Assembly (NCBI GenBank): GCA_965216155.1
Contig: CBDCFD010000006.1
Coordinates: 992,001-1,056,000, forward strand
Direction: 5' to 3'
DNA length: 64,000 nucleotides
From: CATOSP01 sp965216155
Lineage (GTDB): Bacteria; Chloroflexota; Dehalococcoidia; Lucifugimonadales; UBA3495
Shown: positions 43,142 through 52,483 of the stretch, piece by piece
Layout of the letters: the number at the start of each line of letters is the position of its first letter
Position numbering within the stretch: position 1 is the stretch's first letter
Notes under the pieces: generated by a model
Told to the model about the DNA's origin: nothing
The model's database searches: none
The model's input: the letters and a program-made list of their open reading frames with translations, nothing else
Program-made: the position numbers and the translations under genes

Positions 43142-44076
43142 CTTCCGTACCGGAAACCACCAAACAACGGCCTTGCTGGTTTGTGGGAGCTTCCTATGGC
43201 GGGACAGATGACCAGACTGCCCGATTTTTACGAGAGGGTATCTGGGAGAATGGCTATGACGATGAATACCTGGACCAAGTAAAGTCGATGCGGCCCGGAG
43301 ACCGTATTACAATCAAGGCTGTCTATGTCCAAAAGCATAATCTGCCGTTCTCCAACCGGGGACAATCCGTTGGGGCAATGTACATCAAAGCGGTCGGAAG
43401 GATTACGGAAAACCCGGGGGACGGGCTTGAGGTTAAGGTTAAGTGGACACCCGTTAATCCGCCGCGTAGTTGGTACTTCAGCCAGTTACGGAAAACCGTT
43501 CACGGAGTCCGGCCAGGGTCATGGAAAGCTGATGAGTTGATTAGTTTTACATTTGAGAACAAAGCCCAGGATATTGACTGTTTCCGAAATGATCCCATGT
43601 GGCGGGATAAATTCGGTGATGATAGGAAACCAGATGGTATACAACCTGACCCGGATACGCCGGATGAACCCGACGCGGTTGACTCGGAAACCCTTGAATC
43701 TGATGTCGCCCCAGACCCCGAACCATTAACGCTACAACCGTATTCCATCGACAACATCATGGCCGATGGTTGCTTTCTGGAACGCGCCAGGCTGGAGGAC
43801 ATTCTCGAAAGCCAGTACCGGAAAGAATCTCTACGCATCGGGTACATATACCAAGTTTACGCCGATCTGCGGTCTCAGGAAAGCGACGGCGACCCGCTAT
43901 CGGCCAACGCATCCGGGCTTCTCTTGCATCCATCTGTCGGCGAAATGGTCGATGAGGCCGTAGTTATCCAGGGACACGCTATCCGTTTCGCCACAGTTGA
44001 TCTGGCGGTTCCCGCCAGAGCGATAAGAAGCCAACTTTTGGCAATGGCAAGCCCACACCCGTTCTACATGGAATGA
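43141..44076 (+). CDS. McrB N-terminal / McrC C-terminal deletion fusion (McrBC remnant)
   Basis: The 327-residue ORF is a chimera. Residues 1 to about 223 match the N-terminal part of McrB-like restriction ATPases: CWFVGASYGGTDDQTARFL, an EVE-like DNA-binding domain (MRPGDRITIKAVYVQKHNLP, AIKAVGRITENPGDG), then PYSIDNIMADGCFLERARLEDIL, which in intact McrB leads directly into the AAA+ GTPase. Here the Walker motifs are missing. From about residue 224 the sequence (YRKESLRIGYIYQVYADLRS, GLLLHPSVGEMVDEAVVIQG, IRFATVDLAVPA) matches the C-terminus of McrC. An in-frame deletion removing the McrB motor and most of McrC explains this. It may bind DNA but cannot be a functional McrBC nuclease alone. 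The start ATG overlaps the end of the preceding broken gene. Confidence 0.8.
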   Translation, partial: TSVPETTKQRPCWFVGASYGGTDDQTARFLREGIWENGYDDEYLDQVKSMRPGDRITIKAVYVQKHNLPFSNRGQSVGAMYIKAVGRITENPGDGLEVKVKWTPVNPPRSWYFSQLRKTVHGVRPGSWKADELISFTFENKAQDIDCFRNDPMWRDKFGDDRKPDGIQPDPDTPDEPDAVDSETLESDVAPDPEPLTLQPYSIDNIMADGCFLERARLEDILESQYRKESLRIGYIYQVYADLRSQESDGDPLSANASGLLLHPSVGEMVDEAVVIQGHAIRFATVDLAVPARAIRSQLLAMASPHPFYME

Positions 44077-44153
44077 CAGGGCATTCCCTACATGGTTGAA
44101 GTCATGCCCTGCCGTTGTCCTCCAAAGCATTGAAAACTCAGGAGCATCCCTGG

Positions 44154-44558
44154 TTACAGGAGACGCGACTTTGGCAGGTTGGCCATCCTGCGGTCCAGTG
44201 TCAGGACTTCCAGACCGGCTCGGTGGTAATCGTCAGCGATGAGGCGGTCGAACAGGCCGGGGCCGCCGGAAACCTCCAAGGCCGTCAAAACCGGGCTTCC
44301 GTTCAAGGGGGAGACCAGCCCGCTTCTCAGGACGCTCAGCAATCCGGAGCGGGCGTCGGTGTTGGTGTTGGTTACGCCGTAGTGATGCTGAACGGCGGCG
44401 TATGCCTCTCCGATGACCTGGTTCGATGCGAAGATTTCAGCGCCGTCATGTTCGACCAGGGCGCTCAATTCCTGGACGCAACGCTCAAATTCCGCTGGAG
44501 GAAGCCCGATCAAAAGCCGTACCAGTACCGATGCGTCAATTCCGTAGCGACGGGTCAT
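44154..44558 (-). CDS. PIN-domain toxin (VapC-like)
   Basis: The 134-residue protein from the ATG at 44558 has the PIN nuclease pattern: N-terminal aspartate in RYGIDASVLVRLL, a central acidic residue in ASNQVIGEAYAAVQ, and the C-terminal FDRLIADDYHRAGLEVLTLDRRM. Such toxins usually cleave tRNA or other RNA. Its start overlaps the AbrB-like antitoxin gene by 23 bases, the usual antitoxin-first order. A start 24 bases further upstream (44582) is possible. Confidence 0.85.
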   Translation of the reverse strand: MTRRYGIDASVLVRLLIGLPPAEFERCVQELSALVEHDGAEIFASNQVIGEAYAAVQHHYGVTNTNTDARSGLLSVLRSGLVSPLNGSPVLTALEVSGGPGLFDRLIADDYHRAGLEVLTLDRRMANLPKSRLL

Positions 44559-44778
44559 AGGGTTGCCCCCGGAAGGTTTCAAGGTCGAAGGGCTTATGTC
44601 CGGGCGGGATTTTGTCTCTCAGCGGCGCAAGGCAGGAGCGGTCTATACGTCTGGGCCGCAGGATGAAACCGTTTGGTCCCTCTTCCAGTTCGAGTTGGTC
44701 GCCCGGGCCCACGCCCAACGCATCCAGGACCTGTGCCGGAAAGGTGACTTGGCGCTTTGACGTTATCTTGACTATCAT
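44536..44778 (-). CDS. AbrB/MazE/SpoVT-type antitoxin
   Basis: The 80-residue protein begins with the swapped-hairpin DNA-binding domain MIVKITSKRQVTFPAQVLDA, LGVGPGDQLELEEG, followed by a C-terminal extension (about residues 48-80) likely to cover the toxin. It precedes and overlaps the PIN-domain gene, forming a type II toxin-antitoxin pair. Antitoxins of this kind normally repress their own promoter; the intergenic region to the divergent sbcC is only about 80 bases. Confidence 0.85.
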   Translation of the reverse strand: MIVKITSKRQVTFPAQVLDALGVGPGDQLELEEGPNGFILRPRRIDRSCLAPLRDKIPPGHKPFDLETFRGQPYDPSLRN

Positions 44779-44859
44779 TACGTATCTCCTTACCCAAAGG
44801 ATAAGTCAGTAAGGAAGTCAAATCAAGCATGATTTCGTGATAGAATTGGGTCAACCGCT

Positions 44860-47445
44860 ATGATACCCCAGTGCCTCAGCGTGCGTAATTTCCTCTGTTA
44901 CCGGGAAGACGCGCCGACCCTCAACTTCGCCGGTATCCACGTTGCATGCCTGTGCGGCCCCAACGGACACGGAAAGTCAGCCTTGCTGGACGCCATTACC
45001 TGGTGCCTGTGGGGTGAAGCCCGGGGCAAGTCCCAAGACGACCTTATCTCCTACGGGGCGGCGGAATGTCGGGTCGAGTTGGACTTCCTCTCAAGAGACA
45101 CTTCCTACCGCGTCATCCGCAGCCGCTCCCGAGGCGGCGCCCGCCGGCGCCAAGGTGTAACCGACCTTCAGTTTCAGGTATTGGGCGGCGGCTCCCCGCA
45201 GGCCATCACCGGAAACACCGTCCGGGAGACCCAGGCCAAGATAGTCCAGACCGTGGGCATGGACTACGATACCTTCATCAACTCGGCTTTCCTCCTCCAG
45301 GGCAGGGCCGATGAGTTTACCAGCAAGACCCCGGCCGAACGCAAGGCCGTTCTTGCCAAGATCATGGGCCTTGAAACCTACGACCGGCTTCAGGACAGGG
45401 CCAGGGAACGGCTCAACGATGCTACGGCCGCCGCCGCCGAGATGATTGGCTCACTCCGAAGAATGAAGTCCGACGCCGAGGAGATCGGAGACCCTTCCGT
45501 CCCGCTTGCAGAGGTGCAGTCCCATCTGGCGGGGATTCATCTGCAAGTCTTGGAGCAAAGGCACGCAGCCGAAAAGCTTCGCGCCGGAGTGGAGGAACTG
45601 GAGCGCCAGCGGAAGGCAATCCTTTCCTTGGAAACCCAGATCCAAGAGTTGGAACAAGACGCCGCCGAACTTCAAGCTGCCTTGGAAGCCACCCAAGCTC
45701 GCATCGAACAATACCAGTCCCTAATAGACGACGCCGACGCAATTCGGGAGGCAGTCAAGAGGCTGGAGCAGGCGAGGGGGCGGTTCGACTCGATGGAAGC
45801 GGCAAGAATCGAGCTGGACCGGCTTAGCGGCCAGAGGACTGTTGTCGTGCGGTCCATCGACGGCGCTCGGTCACGCCTGGAAGTCCAGGCCGAGCAACTG
45901 GAGCGCAAGGTTCAGAGCGAGCTACAGCCGAGGGTTCAGGCGGGACCTGCATTGACGTTGGAGTTGGAAAAGGTCCAGTCCCGCCTCCGGGAGTTGGAAG
46001 GTGAGGAAGTCGCGGTCGCGGCGGAACGCCAGCAGTTGAGGGCTATCTCGACCGCGATAGGCGAGACCCAAAGCACCGCCGAACGATACAAGACCGAGGG
46101 TCTGGAACTCCGCTCCAAACTGGAACTGCTCGACCGTTCCGACACGCGCGACGCTCTTTGTCCCCTGTGTCAGACGCCTTTGGGGGATGACGGCTGCTTG
46201 CGTCTGGAAAAAACGTACCGGGACGACATCGAAGAAAAACGCGACCTCTTCCGGCAGAATCAGTCGCGTCTCCAAGCACTCCAGTCCAAGCAAGCCACAA
46301 TGGAAACCGTCCTCGCCCAGCGGGAAGGTACGCTGGCCAGCGCGAGAAAGGAATCTCAGGCAAGACTCCCCGCCCTGGAACTCAGAATACAGGAGTCCCA
46401 CCAGTCCCAGCAGGACCTGGCAGCGGCCGGAAGCGAATTGGCGCGGGTCACAGACTCCCTTACCTCCGGCGCATTCGCGGCGCAGGAGTACGCGGAACTT
46501 CAAGCCGTGGACCAGAAGATCGAATCTCTGGCCTACGATGAGCAGGCGCGCCAACAGACCTACGTCGAAATCCAGGGACTTCAACCCTCCTTGGAACGTA
46601 GCCGCCGGCTTGCCCACGCCGAGGACACCTTACCCCTGGAAACCGCCGCGTGGGAACGCACCAACGACATACTCGAACGCCGCCGGGCGGAACTGGAGAG
46701 GCTCAGGTTGCAGTACGCGGCCAACCTGGAAGCGGTCAAGGAACTGCCATCGTTACAGGCGGATTTGGAATCGGCGGATTCGTCCCTGAAAGTGCTGGAA
46801 ACCCAGGTGCAACAGGCAACCGCCCGCCAAGGTTATCTGCAAGGGCAGATGCGGCGGCTGGAGGGGTTAAGGAGTGATATCGCCGCGTCTTCAGTCCGTT
46901 TATCCGCATTGGAGGAAGACCAGGGAGTCTACCGCGAATTGATGGGAGCGTTTGGCAGGCATGGCATCCAGGCGATGTTGATCGAGACCGTATTGCCCCG
47001 GCTGGAGGAAGAGGCTAACATTCTACTGGGCCGGATGACCGACAACCGAATGCAGGTCCAACTGGAGACCCAACGCGAGCGTCGCAGTGGAAGGGGGGAC
47101 CCAATAGAAACGCTGCAGATAAACGTAAGCGACGAGCTCGGCCCTCGAGCCTACGAAATGTACAGCGGTGGCGAGGCTTTCCGAGTAAATCTCTCGCTCA
47201 GAATCGGACTATCGAAAGTGCTGGCCCAGCGCATGGGCGCTCCCCTGCCCACTCTTTTCATAGACGAGGGTTTCGGGTCCCAGGACACGGCGGGCAGAGA
47301 GCGAATCTTGGACGTGATCGGGGCTGTCGAGGATGACTTCGACAAAATAGTCGTCATCACTCACCTGGAAGACCTTAAGGACGCATTCCCGGTGCGTATC
47401 GAAGTACAGAAGGGCGAGTCCGGCTCGACTTTCTGGCTCAGCTAA
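44860..47445 (+). CDS. sbcC: SMC-like exonuclease subunit SbcC / Rad50 type
   Basis: The 861-residue protein has an N-terminal ATPase half (SVRNFLCYREDAPTLNFAGI, Walker A CGPNGHGKSALLDAITWCLW), long coiled coils (about residues 190-680) interrupted by a zinc hook (LCPLCQTPLG near residue 433), and a C-terminal half with the signature MYSGGEAFRVNLSLRIGLS and Walker B LPTLFIDEGFGSQD. It works with SbcD/Mre11 on DNA ends and hairpins. SbcD is not in the window. It is divergent from the toxin-antitoxin pair; a GNAT gene follows 15 bases after it. Confidence 0.92.
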   Translation: MIPQCLSVRNFLCYREDAPTLNFAGIHVACLCGPNGHGKSALLDAITWCLWGEARGKSQDDLISYGAAECRVELDFLSRDTSYRVIRSRSRGGARRRQGVTDLQFQVLGGGSPQAITGNTVRETQAKIVQTVGMDYDTFINSAFLLQGRADEFTSKTPAERKAVLAKIMGLETYDRLQDRARERLNDATAAAAEMIGSLRRMKSDAEEIGDPSVPLAEVQSHLAGIHLQVLEQRHAAEKLRAGVEELERQRKAILSLETQIQELEQDAAELQAALEATQARIEQYQSLIDDADAIREAVKRLEQARGRFDSMEAARIELDRLSGQRTVVVRSIDGARSRLEVQAEQLERKVQSELQPRVQAGPALTLELEKVQSRLRELEGEEVAVAAERQQLRAISTAIGETQSTAERYKTEGLELRSKLELLDRSDTRDALCPLCQTPLGDDGCLRLEKTYRDDIEEKRDLFRQNQSRLQALQSKQATMETVLAQREGTLASARKESQARLPALELRIQESHQSQQDLAAAGSELARVTDSLTSGAFAAQEYAELQAVDQKIESLAYDEQARQQTYVEIQGLQPSLERSRRLAHAEDTLPLETAAWERTNDILERRRAELERLRLQYAANLEAVKELPSLQADLESADSSLKVLETQVQQATARQGYLQGQMRRLEGLRSDIAASSVRLSALEEDQGVYRELMGAFGRHGIQAMLIETVLPRLEEEANILLGRMTDNRMQVQLETQRERRSGRGDPIETLQINVSDELGPRAYEMYSGGEAFRVNLSLRIGLSKVLAQRMGAPLPTLFIDEGFGSQDTAGRERILDVIGAVEDDFDKIVVITHLEDLKDAFPVRIEVQKGESGSTFWLS

Positions 47446-47459
47446 CCAGGAGCCGTTAC

Positions 47460-47933
47460 TTGCCGCACGACACATCAGACATCAAGATCAGGACCGCAGC
47501 CGCCTCTGACATTGAAACCGTGGCGGCCTTTAATGCCGCCATGGCCAGGGAAACCGAAGGCAAGGAATTGGATATACTCCGTCTTCGGCAGGGTGTCGCC
47601 GCAGTATTCAACGACCCTACCCGCGGTTTCTATCTGTTGGCGGAAGTTGATGGCGCCGTCGTGGGACAGCTTATGATTACCACCGAGTGGAGCGACTGGC
47701 GCAACGGATATTTCTGGTGGATTCAGAGCGTCTACGTGGCCCCGGACTACCGGCGGCGTGGAGTATACCGCGCCCTCGACGCCCACGTTCGCACAGAGGC
47801 CCGGCGCAACGGCAACGTTTGCGGCCTGCGACTCTACGTCGACCGGGACAACCACGTTGCCCAGAGCGTGTACGCCAGCCTGGATATGCAACTCTCCCAC
47901 TACGACCTATTCGAGATAGATTTTGTCCTGTGA
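47460..47933 (+). CDS. GNAT-family N-acetyltransferase
   Basis: The 157-residue protein has the GNAT fold: KIRTAAASDIETVAAFNAAM, acceptor region FYLLAEVDGAVVGQLMITTEW, the acetyl-CoA pyrophosphate loop VYVAPDYRRRGVYRALDAHV and a C-terminal RLYVDRDNHVAQSVYASLDM. The start is TTG at 47460, preceded by AGGAG. It follows sbcC closely and may be cotranscribed. The acceptor substrate is unknown. Confidence 0.88.
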   Translation: MPHDTSDIKIRTAAASDIETVAAFNAAMARETEGKELDILRLRQGVAAVFNDPTRGFYLLAEVDGAVVGQLMITTEWSDWRNGYFWWIQSVYVAPDYRRRGVYRALDAHVRTEARRNGNVCGLRLYVDRDNHVAQSVYASLDMQLSHYDLFEIDFVL

Positions 47934-47958
47934 ACACAAGACTTCAGGAGGGATCGGA

Positions 47959-48378
47959 ATGCTCCCGGATAACGTTCGAGCCCTGGCGGCCGAGACCCAC
48001 CGAGGCGTGTTGACCACCTTCCGCCGGAATGGCGCTGCCCAGATGAGTATTATTAGCTGCGGCCCGGTGAGGGATGGGATCGGCTTCACAGTCACCGAGT
48101 CCCGTGCAAAGCTCAAGAACCTGCGGCGTGACCCGCGCTGTTCGCTCCTGGTTTCCCGCGAGAGCTGGTGGGGGTTCCTGGTCCTGGAAGGGCAGGCCCA
48201 AATCCTATCCGCAGGCAACACCGGCCCCGATGAGCTTCGGCTGGCATTGCGGGAGACCTACCGTGCTGCCTCCGGCGAGGACCACCCCAACTGGGAAGAA
48301 TACGACCAGGCCATGATCGAGGACCAACGGTCCGTGATCATTGTCATCCCGGATCACATCTACGGGACGGCCGCGTAA
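47959..48378 (+). CDS. PPOX-class (F420 or FMN-binding split-barrel) protein
   Basis: The 139-residue protein has the pyridoxamine-phosphate-oxidase-like split barrel: AAETHRGVLTTFRRNGAAQM, VRDGIGFTVTESRAKLKNLR, RCSLLVSRESWWGFLVLEGQA, ending EDQRSVIIVIPDHIYG. That layout is typical of the F420-dependent PPOX subfamily. The ATG at 47959 has an AGGAGG eight bases upstream; a start at 47923 would overlap the GNAT gene. It is convergent with mutM. Confidence 0.82.
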   Translation: MLPDNVRALAAETHRGVLTTFRRNGAAQMSIISCGPVRDGIGFTVTESRAKLKNLRRDPRCSLLVSRESWWGFLVLEGQAQILSAGNTGPDELRLALRETYRAASGEDHPNWEEYDQAMIEDQRSVIIVIPDHIYGTAA

Positions 48379-48386
48379 CAGAATGT

Positions 48387-49208
48387 CTACAGTTGGTGGC
48401 GCGGACAGAACCAGGTGGTCCGTGCCCTGACCCGGGTGACGGCCATGCGTGTGCCGCAGCGGTGGCACACATCTCCTTCTTTGCGGGGAATCGTCCAGGC
48501 GGTCAACGCCCTGGGAGGATCGGGCCACGTCTCATCCCTGGCCCTGTCGTAGATCGCTACGCCTGCCGTCAACGCCTGAAAGATGGACTCCTTCAGCCGT
48601 GTGACCTCCTGAATCGACAACCCGGCCCCGGGCCGCTCCGGGTGGATACCGGATAGATACAACGACTCATCGGCATAAAGGTTGCCAAGCCCCGCGGAGA
48701 CCGACTGCTCCAACAGCAGCGCCTTTATGGGAGCGCGGCGTCCCGCCAGTGACTCGGCCAGGGCCTCAACCGTGAATCCCTCTTCCAAAGGGTCGGGACT
48801 CAACGGTGGCAGCACTTCCGCCGGGTCGTCTACCAACCAGAGTTTCCCGAACTTCCGTCCATCGACGAAACGAAGTTCCTGGCCATCATCCAGCGTGAAG
48901 GAGTGGCGCACCATTGGAGGCTCGGGTTTTGAGGCGGGCTCGACCCTCAATCCGCCGCTCATCCCAAGGTGCAGCATGAACGTCGGGCCGGGGTGTTGGC
49001 CTTCCACCCGGAGCGGCATCAGGATGTACTTGCCCCGGCGCAGGACACCTTCAACCGCGGCGTCTCGGAGTCCCAGCACAAACCCTTCAAGGTCTGGACG
49101 CTTCACTGTCCGAGCCCAGCGGATGTCTGCGGCTTTGAAGCTGCGGCCTGGCAACCCGGAGCGGAGCAGGCACCGCCGGGCGTTCTCTACCTCTGGAAGT
49201 TCAGGCAT
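48387..49208 (-). CDS. mutM: Formamidopyrimidine-DNA glycosylase
   Basis: MutM (Fpg) removes 8-oxoguanine and formamidopyrimidines. The 273-residue protein starts MPELPEVENARRCL with the catalytic proline 2 and glutamate 3. The lysine loop RRGKYILMPL, the HLGMSGGL segment, LLEQSVSAGLGNLYADESLY (helix-two-turn-helix) and the C-terminal zinc finger (CHRCGTRM...TWFCPRHQ) are all present. The last finger residue is histidine rather than cysteine (CxxC-CxxH); this may still bind zinc or may be weaker. It follows ileS on the minus strand with a 59-base gap. Confidence 0.93.
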   Translation of the reverse strand: MPELPEVENARRCLLRSGLPGRSFKAADIRWARTVKRPDLEGFVLGLRDAAVEGVLRRGKYILMPLRVEGQHPGPTFMLHLGMSGGLRVEPASKPEPPMVRHSFTLDDGQELRFVDGRKFGKLWLVDDPAEVLPPLSPDPLEEGFTVEALAESLAGRRAPIKALLLEQSVSAGLGNLYADESLYLSGIHPERPGAGLSIQEVTRLKESIFQALTAGVAIYDRARDETWPDPPRALTAWTIPRKEGDVCHRCGTRMAVTRVRARTTWFCPRHQL

Positions 49209-49267
49209 TGGTTATGCCATAGACCATTGACCGGGAGGCTGGTGGCCGGGAGTCCGGCTCAGCGCGG

Positions 49268-52200
49268 CTATATCCGCCTGACCCCCAGCACGACTTCCAT
49301 ACCCTCGATCTTGGCCGTCTCGGTCTCGGCCCCTTCACCCGGTTGGCCATTGACTATCTCCTGGGTGAGGGTTTCTTGTTGGATGTAGCCGGCATGCCGC
49401 GTCATCACGCTCTCCACCTCATCCGGCCCCTGATAGTAGGTCACGATCCGGTCGGTTAGATCAAACTTGGCGGAGCGGCGCATGTTTTGAATCCTGTGCA
49501 CAATCTCCCGCGCCAACCCCTCTTCGGCAAGCTCCGGCGTGATGGTCGCGTCCACGGCCACCATATAGCCGCCCTCATGCGCCACCCAATAGTTGTCCAC
49601 CTGCAAGGTGGCTTCGGTCTTATCTCCGGACTCTTGCAATACCCGGTCGTAGAGGCCGGACCCGTCCGCCACTGGCTGGAGGTCCTTGATGTTCAACTCC
49701 TCCAATACCTGCGGAGTAATAAGCTCCAAGTAACCGCGCTCCTCATTCGTCCGCGTCCGCACCACGACCTGGGACAACGGTTGCCGCACCTTGAGTCCAC
49801 CCCTCGACCGCGCGCCGCGCCCCATGCTGGAGATACGCATGGCCAGGCGTGTGGCCTCCATCAACGGCTCATCGATCAAGGACGGGTCACCCATCGGGAA
49901 GTTGGCTAAATGAACACTGTCGGGGGCCTCGGGGTCCACGGCGCACACCAGGTCCTGGTAAATCTCCTCAGCGACAAAGGGGGCCAGAGGGGCCATTAGC
50001 TTCGCCAAAGCGACAAGGCAAGTGTGGAGCGTCACATAGGCCGAGAGTTTGTCCTGGTCGTTCTCACTCTTCCAGAACCGGCGGCGGCTGCGCCGCACGT
50101 ACCAATTGGAAAGTTGGTCGATAAACTCCTGGAGGCGGCGTCCCGCGTTGGTCGGGTCGTAGCCGTCCATGTATCCGTCTACCTGGGTGATCAATAAGTT
50201 GAGCTCAGACAGGACCCACCGGTCCAATTCGTTCTGGGGCCTCCAGCCAGCCGGGGCCTGGTCCGGCTGGAAATTGTCGATGGAAGCGTAGTTTGTAAAG
50301 AAGGAATGGACGTTCCACAGGGTCAGCAGCACACGGCGCAGGGTCTCGTTGACCAGCCGGGCCGAGAAGCGCCGCGGCTCTCCCGGGTGAGTCGCGGTGA
50401 ACAAGTACCACCGGAGGGCGTCGGCGCCGTACTCGTCCAGCAGGGGCAGCGGTTCAACCACGTTGCCGACGTGCTTGCTCATCTTGTGGCCCCGCTCATC
50501 GAGGACTAAGCCCAGACAAATAACGTTGCGATATGAAGGTTCACCCTCCAGGAGGGTCGAAAGGGCGTGCAGGCTGTAGAACCAGCCGCGTGTCTGGTCC
50601 ACGGCCTCGCAGATGTAGTCGGCGGGGAACCTGCCCTCCTCCCGCAGTTTCTTGACGTCATCCTGTCCCCCGACGTGCCACTGGGCAAAGGGCATCGCGC
50701 CCGAATCAAACCAGGCGTCCATCACCTCCGGGATGCGGTGCATCTGGCCGCCGCAACCGTCCGATTTGCATGTAAGAACGATCCCGTCCACGTAGGGACG
50801 GTGCAGGTCCAGGTCGTCGATTTCGCCTTCGTGCTCCGGCGCAGCCATCTCCTTTAGCTCGGAGACGCTGCCGATACACACCGAGTTAGAACAGTCGTCG
50901 CACTGCCAGATGGGGATGGGCGTTCCCCAATACCTTTCCCGGGAGATAGCCCAGTCAACGTTGTTGCGAAGCCACTCCCCAAACCGCCCTTCCTTGATGT
51001 AGTCGGGGTACCAATTGATGGCGCTGTTGCCGCTGACCAGATCATCCTTGTACGCCGAGGTGCGAATGTACCAGGAACTCTTGGCGTAATACAGCAGCGG
51101 TGTGTCGCAGCGCCAGCAGAAGGGATAGGTGTGGCGGTAGACATCCCGATGGTAGAGGAGGCCGCGGTCTCTAAGGTCGGCCATGATCTCCCCGTCGGCT
51201 TCTTTGACGAACTTGCCGGCGAACGGGTAATCGCCCGTCACGTTGCCCAGGAGGTCTACGGGCTGGACGAAGTTCAACTCCTTATCTCTTCCCAGGGTCA
51301 GGTCTTCGTCACCAAAGGCGGGGGCGATGTGGACGATACCAGTGCCGTCGTCCATGGAGACGAAATCGGCGGCAACCACATGCGGCTGGAACTCGGTTAC
51401 GGTCTCCAACTCCGGCGTCGCGCTGTTGTTGCCGCGGCGAACGAACCTGCGGATGTCGCTCCCATACTCCGACGGACTATAGAGGGGACGGTATTCAATG
51501 CCCACAAGCTCGGACCCTTTGACCGTAGTCACGGTCCGGTATTCATGCTGCGCCGCCGAGTCCAACAATGCCGTGGCCAACACGAGGCGTTGGGATTCCT
51601 CATCTTGTTCCAGTTCAATCACCGAGTATTCGGCATCTTCATCCACCGCGAGCGCCGTGTTTCCCGGCAGCGTCCACGGAGTCGTGGTCCAGGCGAGCAA
51701 GTAGGCCGGGACCCTCTGGTCCGAAGCCCAGCCCATGCAGGCGTTTGAGGCCGGGACCGATTGGATACGGAACTTGATGAACACTGATGGGTCGGGTGTA
51801 TCCTCCCGGTACCCCAACGCTACCTCGTGGGAGCTAAGGCTCGTGACGCAGCGTGGGCAATGTGGAGTGCCCCGGAGGTCCTGGTATAGCAGACCCTTAT
51901 CCCAAAGCTCCTTGAGTATCCACCAGCCGGTCTCGATGTAATCGTTATGCAGAGTAACGTAAGGATCATCCATGTCCACCCAGAAGCCAATCCGGTCGGT
52001 CATGGTCTCCCACTCTTTGAGGTAGTGGAAGACGCTCTCCTTACACTTTTGGTTGAAACGCTCGATCCCGTACTCTTCGATCTCCCGCTTGGTCTGGAGG
52101 CCCAGCTCCTTCTCAACCTCCAACTCGACCGGCAGGCCGTGGGTGTCCCAGCCGCCCTTGCGCATCACCCGGTAGCCTTTCATGGTGCGGTAGCGGCAGA

Positions 52201-52402
52201 TGACGTCCTTGAAGACTCTGGCCAGTACGTGGTGAATGCCAGGGCTGCCATTGGCGGTAGGAGGACCCTCAAAGAGCATGAACAGGGGCTTGTCTTCCCG
52301 CTCGGTCTCGGTGCGGTGGAAGACATCCTTGTCCTTCCAGTATTGGAGGATGTTGGATTCCAGCGCGGGAAAGCTGACGCGGCTAGACACGGGTGTAAAC
52401 AT
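49268..52402 (-). CDS. ileS: Isoleucyl-tRNA synthetase (eukaryotic-like type)
   Basis: The 1044-residue enzyme charges tRNA-Ile. The HIGH-type motif is in GPPTANGSPGIHHVLARVFK near residue 50, the editing (CP1) domain lies about residues 190-400 (AWTTTPWTLPGNTALAV), and the KMSKS motif is GHKMSKHVGNVVEP near residue 635. The anticodon-binding and extended C-terminal domains follow. The length and the HIGH-region sequence (FEGPPTANG) place it with the eukaryotic-like IleRS type found in some bacteria, often associated with mupirocin resistance. A TATAAT box lies upstream on the minus strand at 52470-52465. No T-box leader is seen. Confidence 0.95.
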   Translation of the reverse strand: MFTPVSSRVSFPALESNILQYWKDKDVFHRTETEREDKPLFMLFEGPPTANGSPGIHHVLARVFKDVICRYRTMKGYRVMRKGGWDTHGLPVELEVEKELGLQTKREIEEYGIERFNQKCKESVFHYLKEWETMTDRIGFWVDMDDPYVTLHNDYIETGWWILKELWDKGLLYQDLRGTPHCPRCVTSLSSHEVALGYREDTPDPSVFIKFRIQSVPASNACMGWASDQRVPAYLLAWTTTPWTLPGNTALAVDEDAEYSVIELEQDEESQRLVLATALLDSAAQHEYRTVTTVKGSELVGIEYRPLYSPSEYGSDIRRFVRRGNNSATPELETVTEFQPHVVAADFVSMDDGTGIVHIAPAFGDEDLTLGRDKELNFVQPVDLLGNVTGDYPFAGKFVKEADGEIMADLRDRGLLYHRDVYRHTYPFCWRCDTPLLYYAKSSWYIRTSAYKDDLVSGNSAINWYPDYIKEGRFGEWLRNNVDWAISRERYWGTPIPIWQCDDCSNSVCIGSVSELKEMAAPEHEGEIDDLDLHRPYVDGIVLTCKSDGCGGQMHRIPEVMDAWFDSGAMPFAQWHVGGQDDVKKLREEGRFPADYICEAVDQTRGWFYSLHALSTLLEGEPSYRNVICLGLVLDERGHKMSKHVGNVVEPLPLLDEYGADALRWYLFTATHPGEPRRFSARLVNETLRRVLLTLWNVHSFFTNYASIDNFQPDQAPAGWRPQNELDRWVLSELNLLITQVDGYMDGYDPTNAGRRLQEFIDQLSNWYVRRSRRRFWKSENDQDKLSAYVTLHTCLVALAKLMAPLAPFVAEEIYQDLVCAVDPEAPDSVHLANFPMGDPSLIDEPLMEATRLAMRISSMGRGARSRGGLKVRQPLSQVVVRTRTNEERGYLELITPQVLEELNIKDLQPVADGSGLYDRVLQESGDKTEATLQVDNYWVAHEGGYMVAVDATITPELAEEGLAREIVHRIQNMRRSAKFDLTDRIVTYYQGPDEVESVMTRHAGYIQQETLTQEIVNGQPGEGAETETAKIEGMEVVLGVRRI

Positions 52403-52464
52403 CGGTGGCGTACCTCTAGGAATGTTGGGGGAAGGCTGACGATAGGGGCTGAGAACTGGTCTCT

Positions 52465-52470
52465 ATTATA
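52465..52470 (-). promoter_or_regulatory. -10 box upstream of ileS
   Basis: A perfect TATAAT on the minus strand lies 62 bases before the ileS start. The best -35 candidate (TTCGAG at 52492-52487, 16 bases away) matches the consensus at only three positions. Confidence 0.4.
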
Positions 52471-52483
52471 CAGCCCGGTAGGT

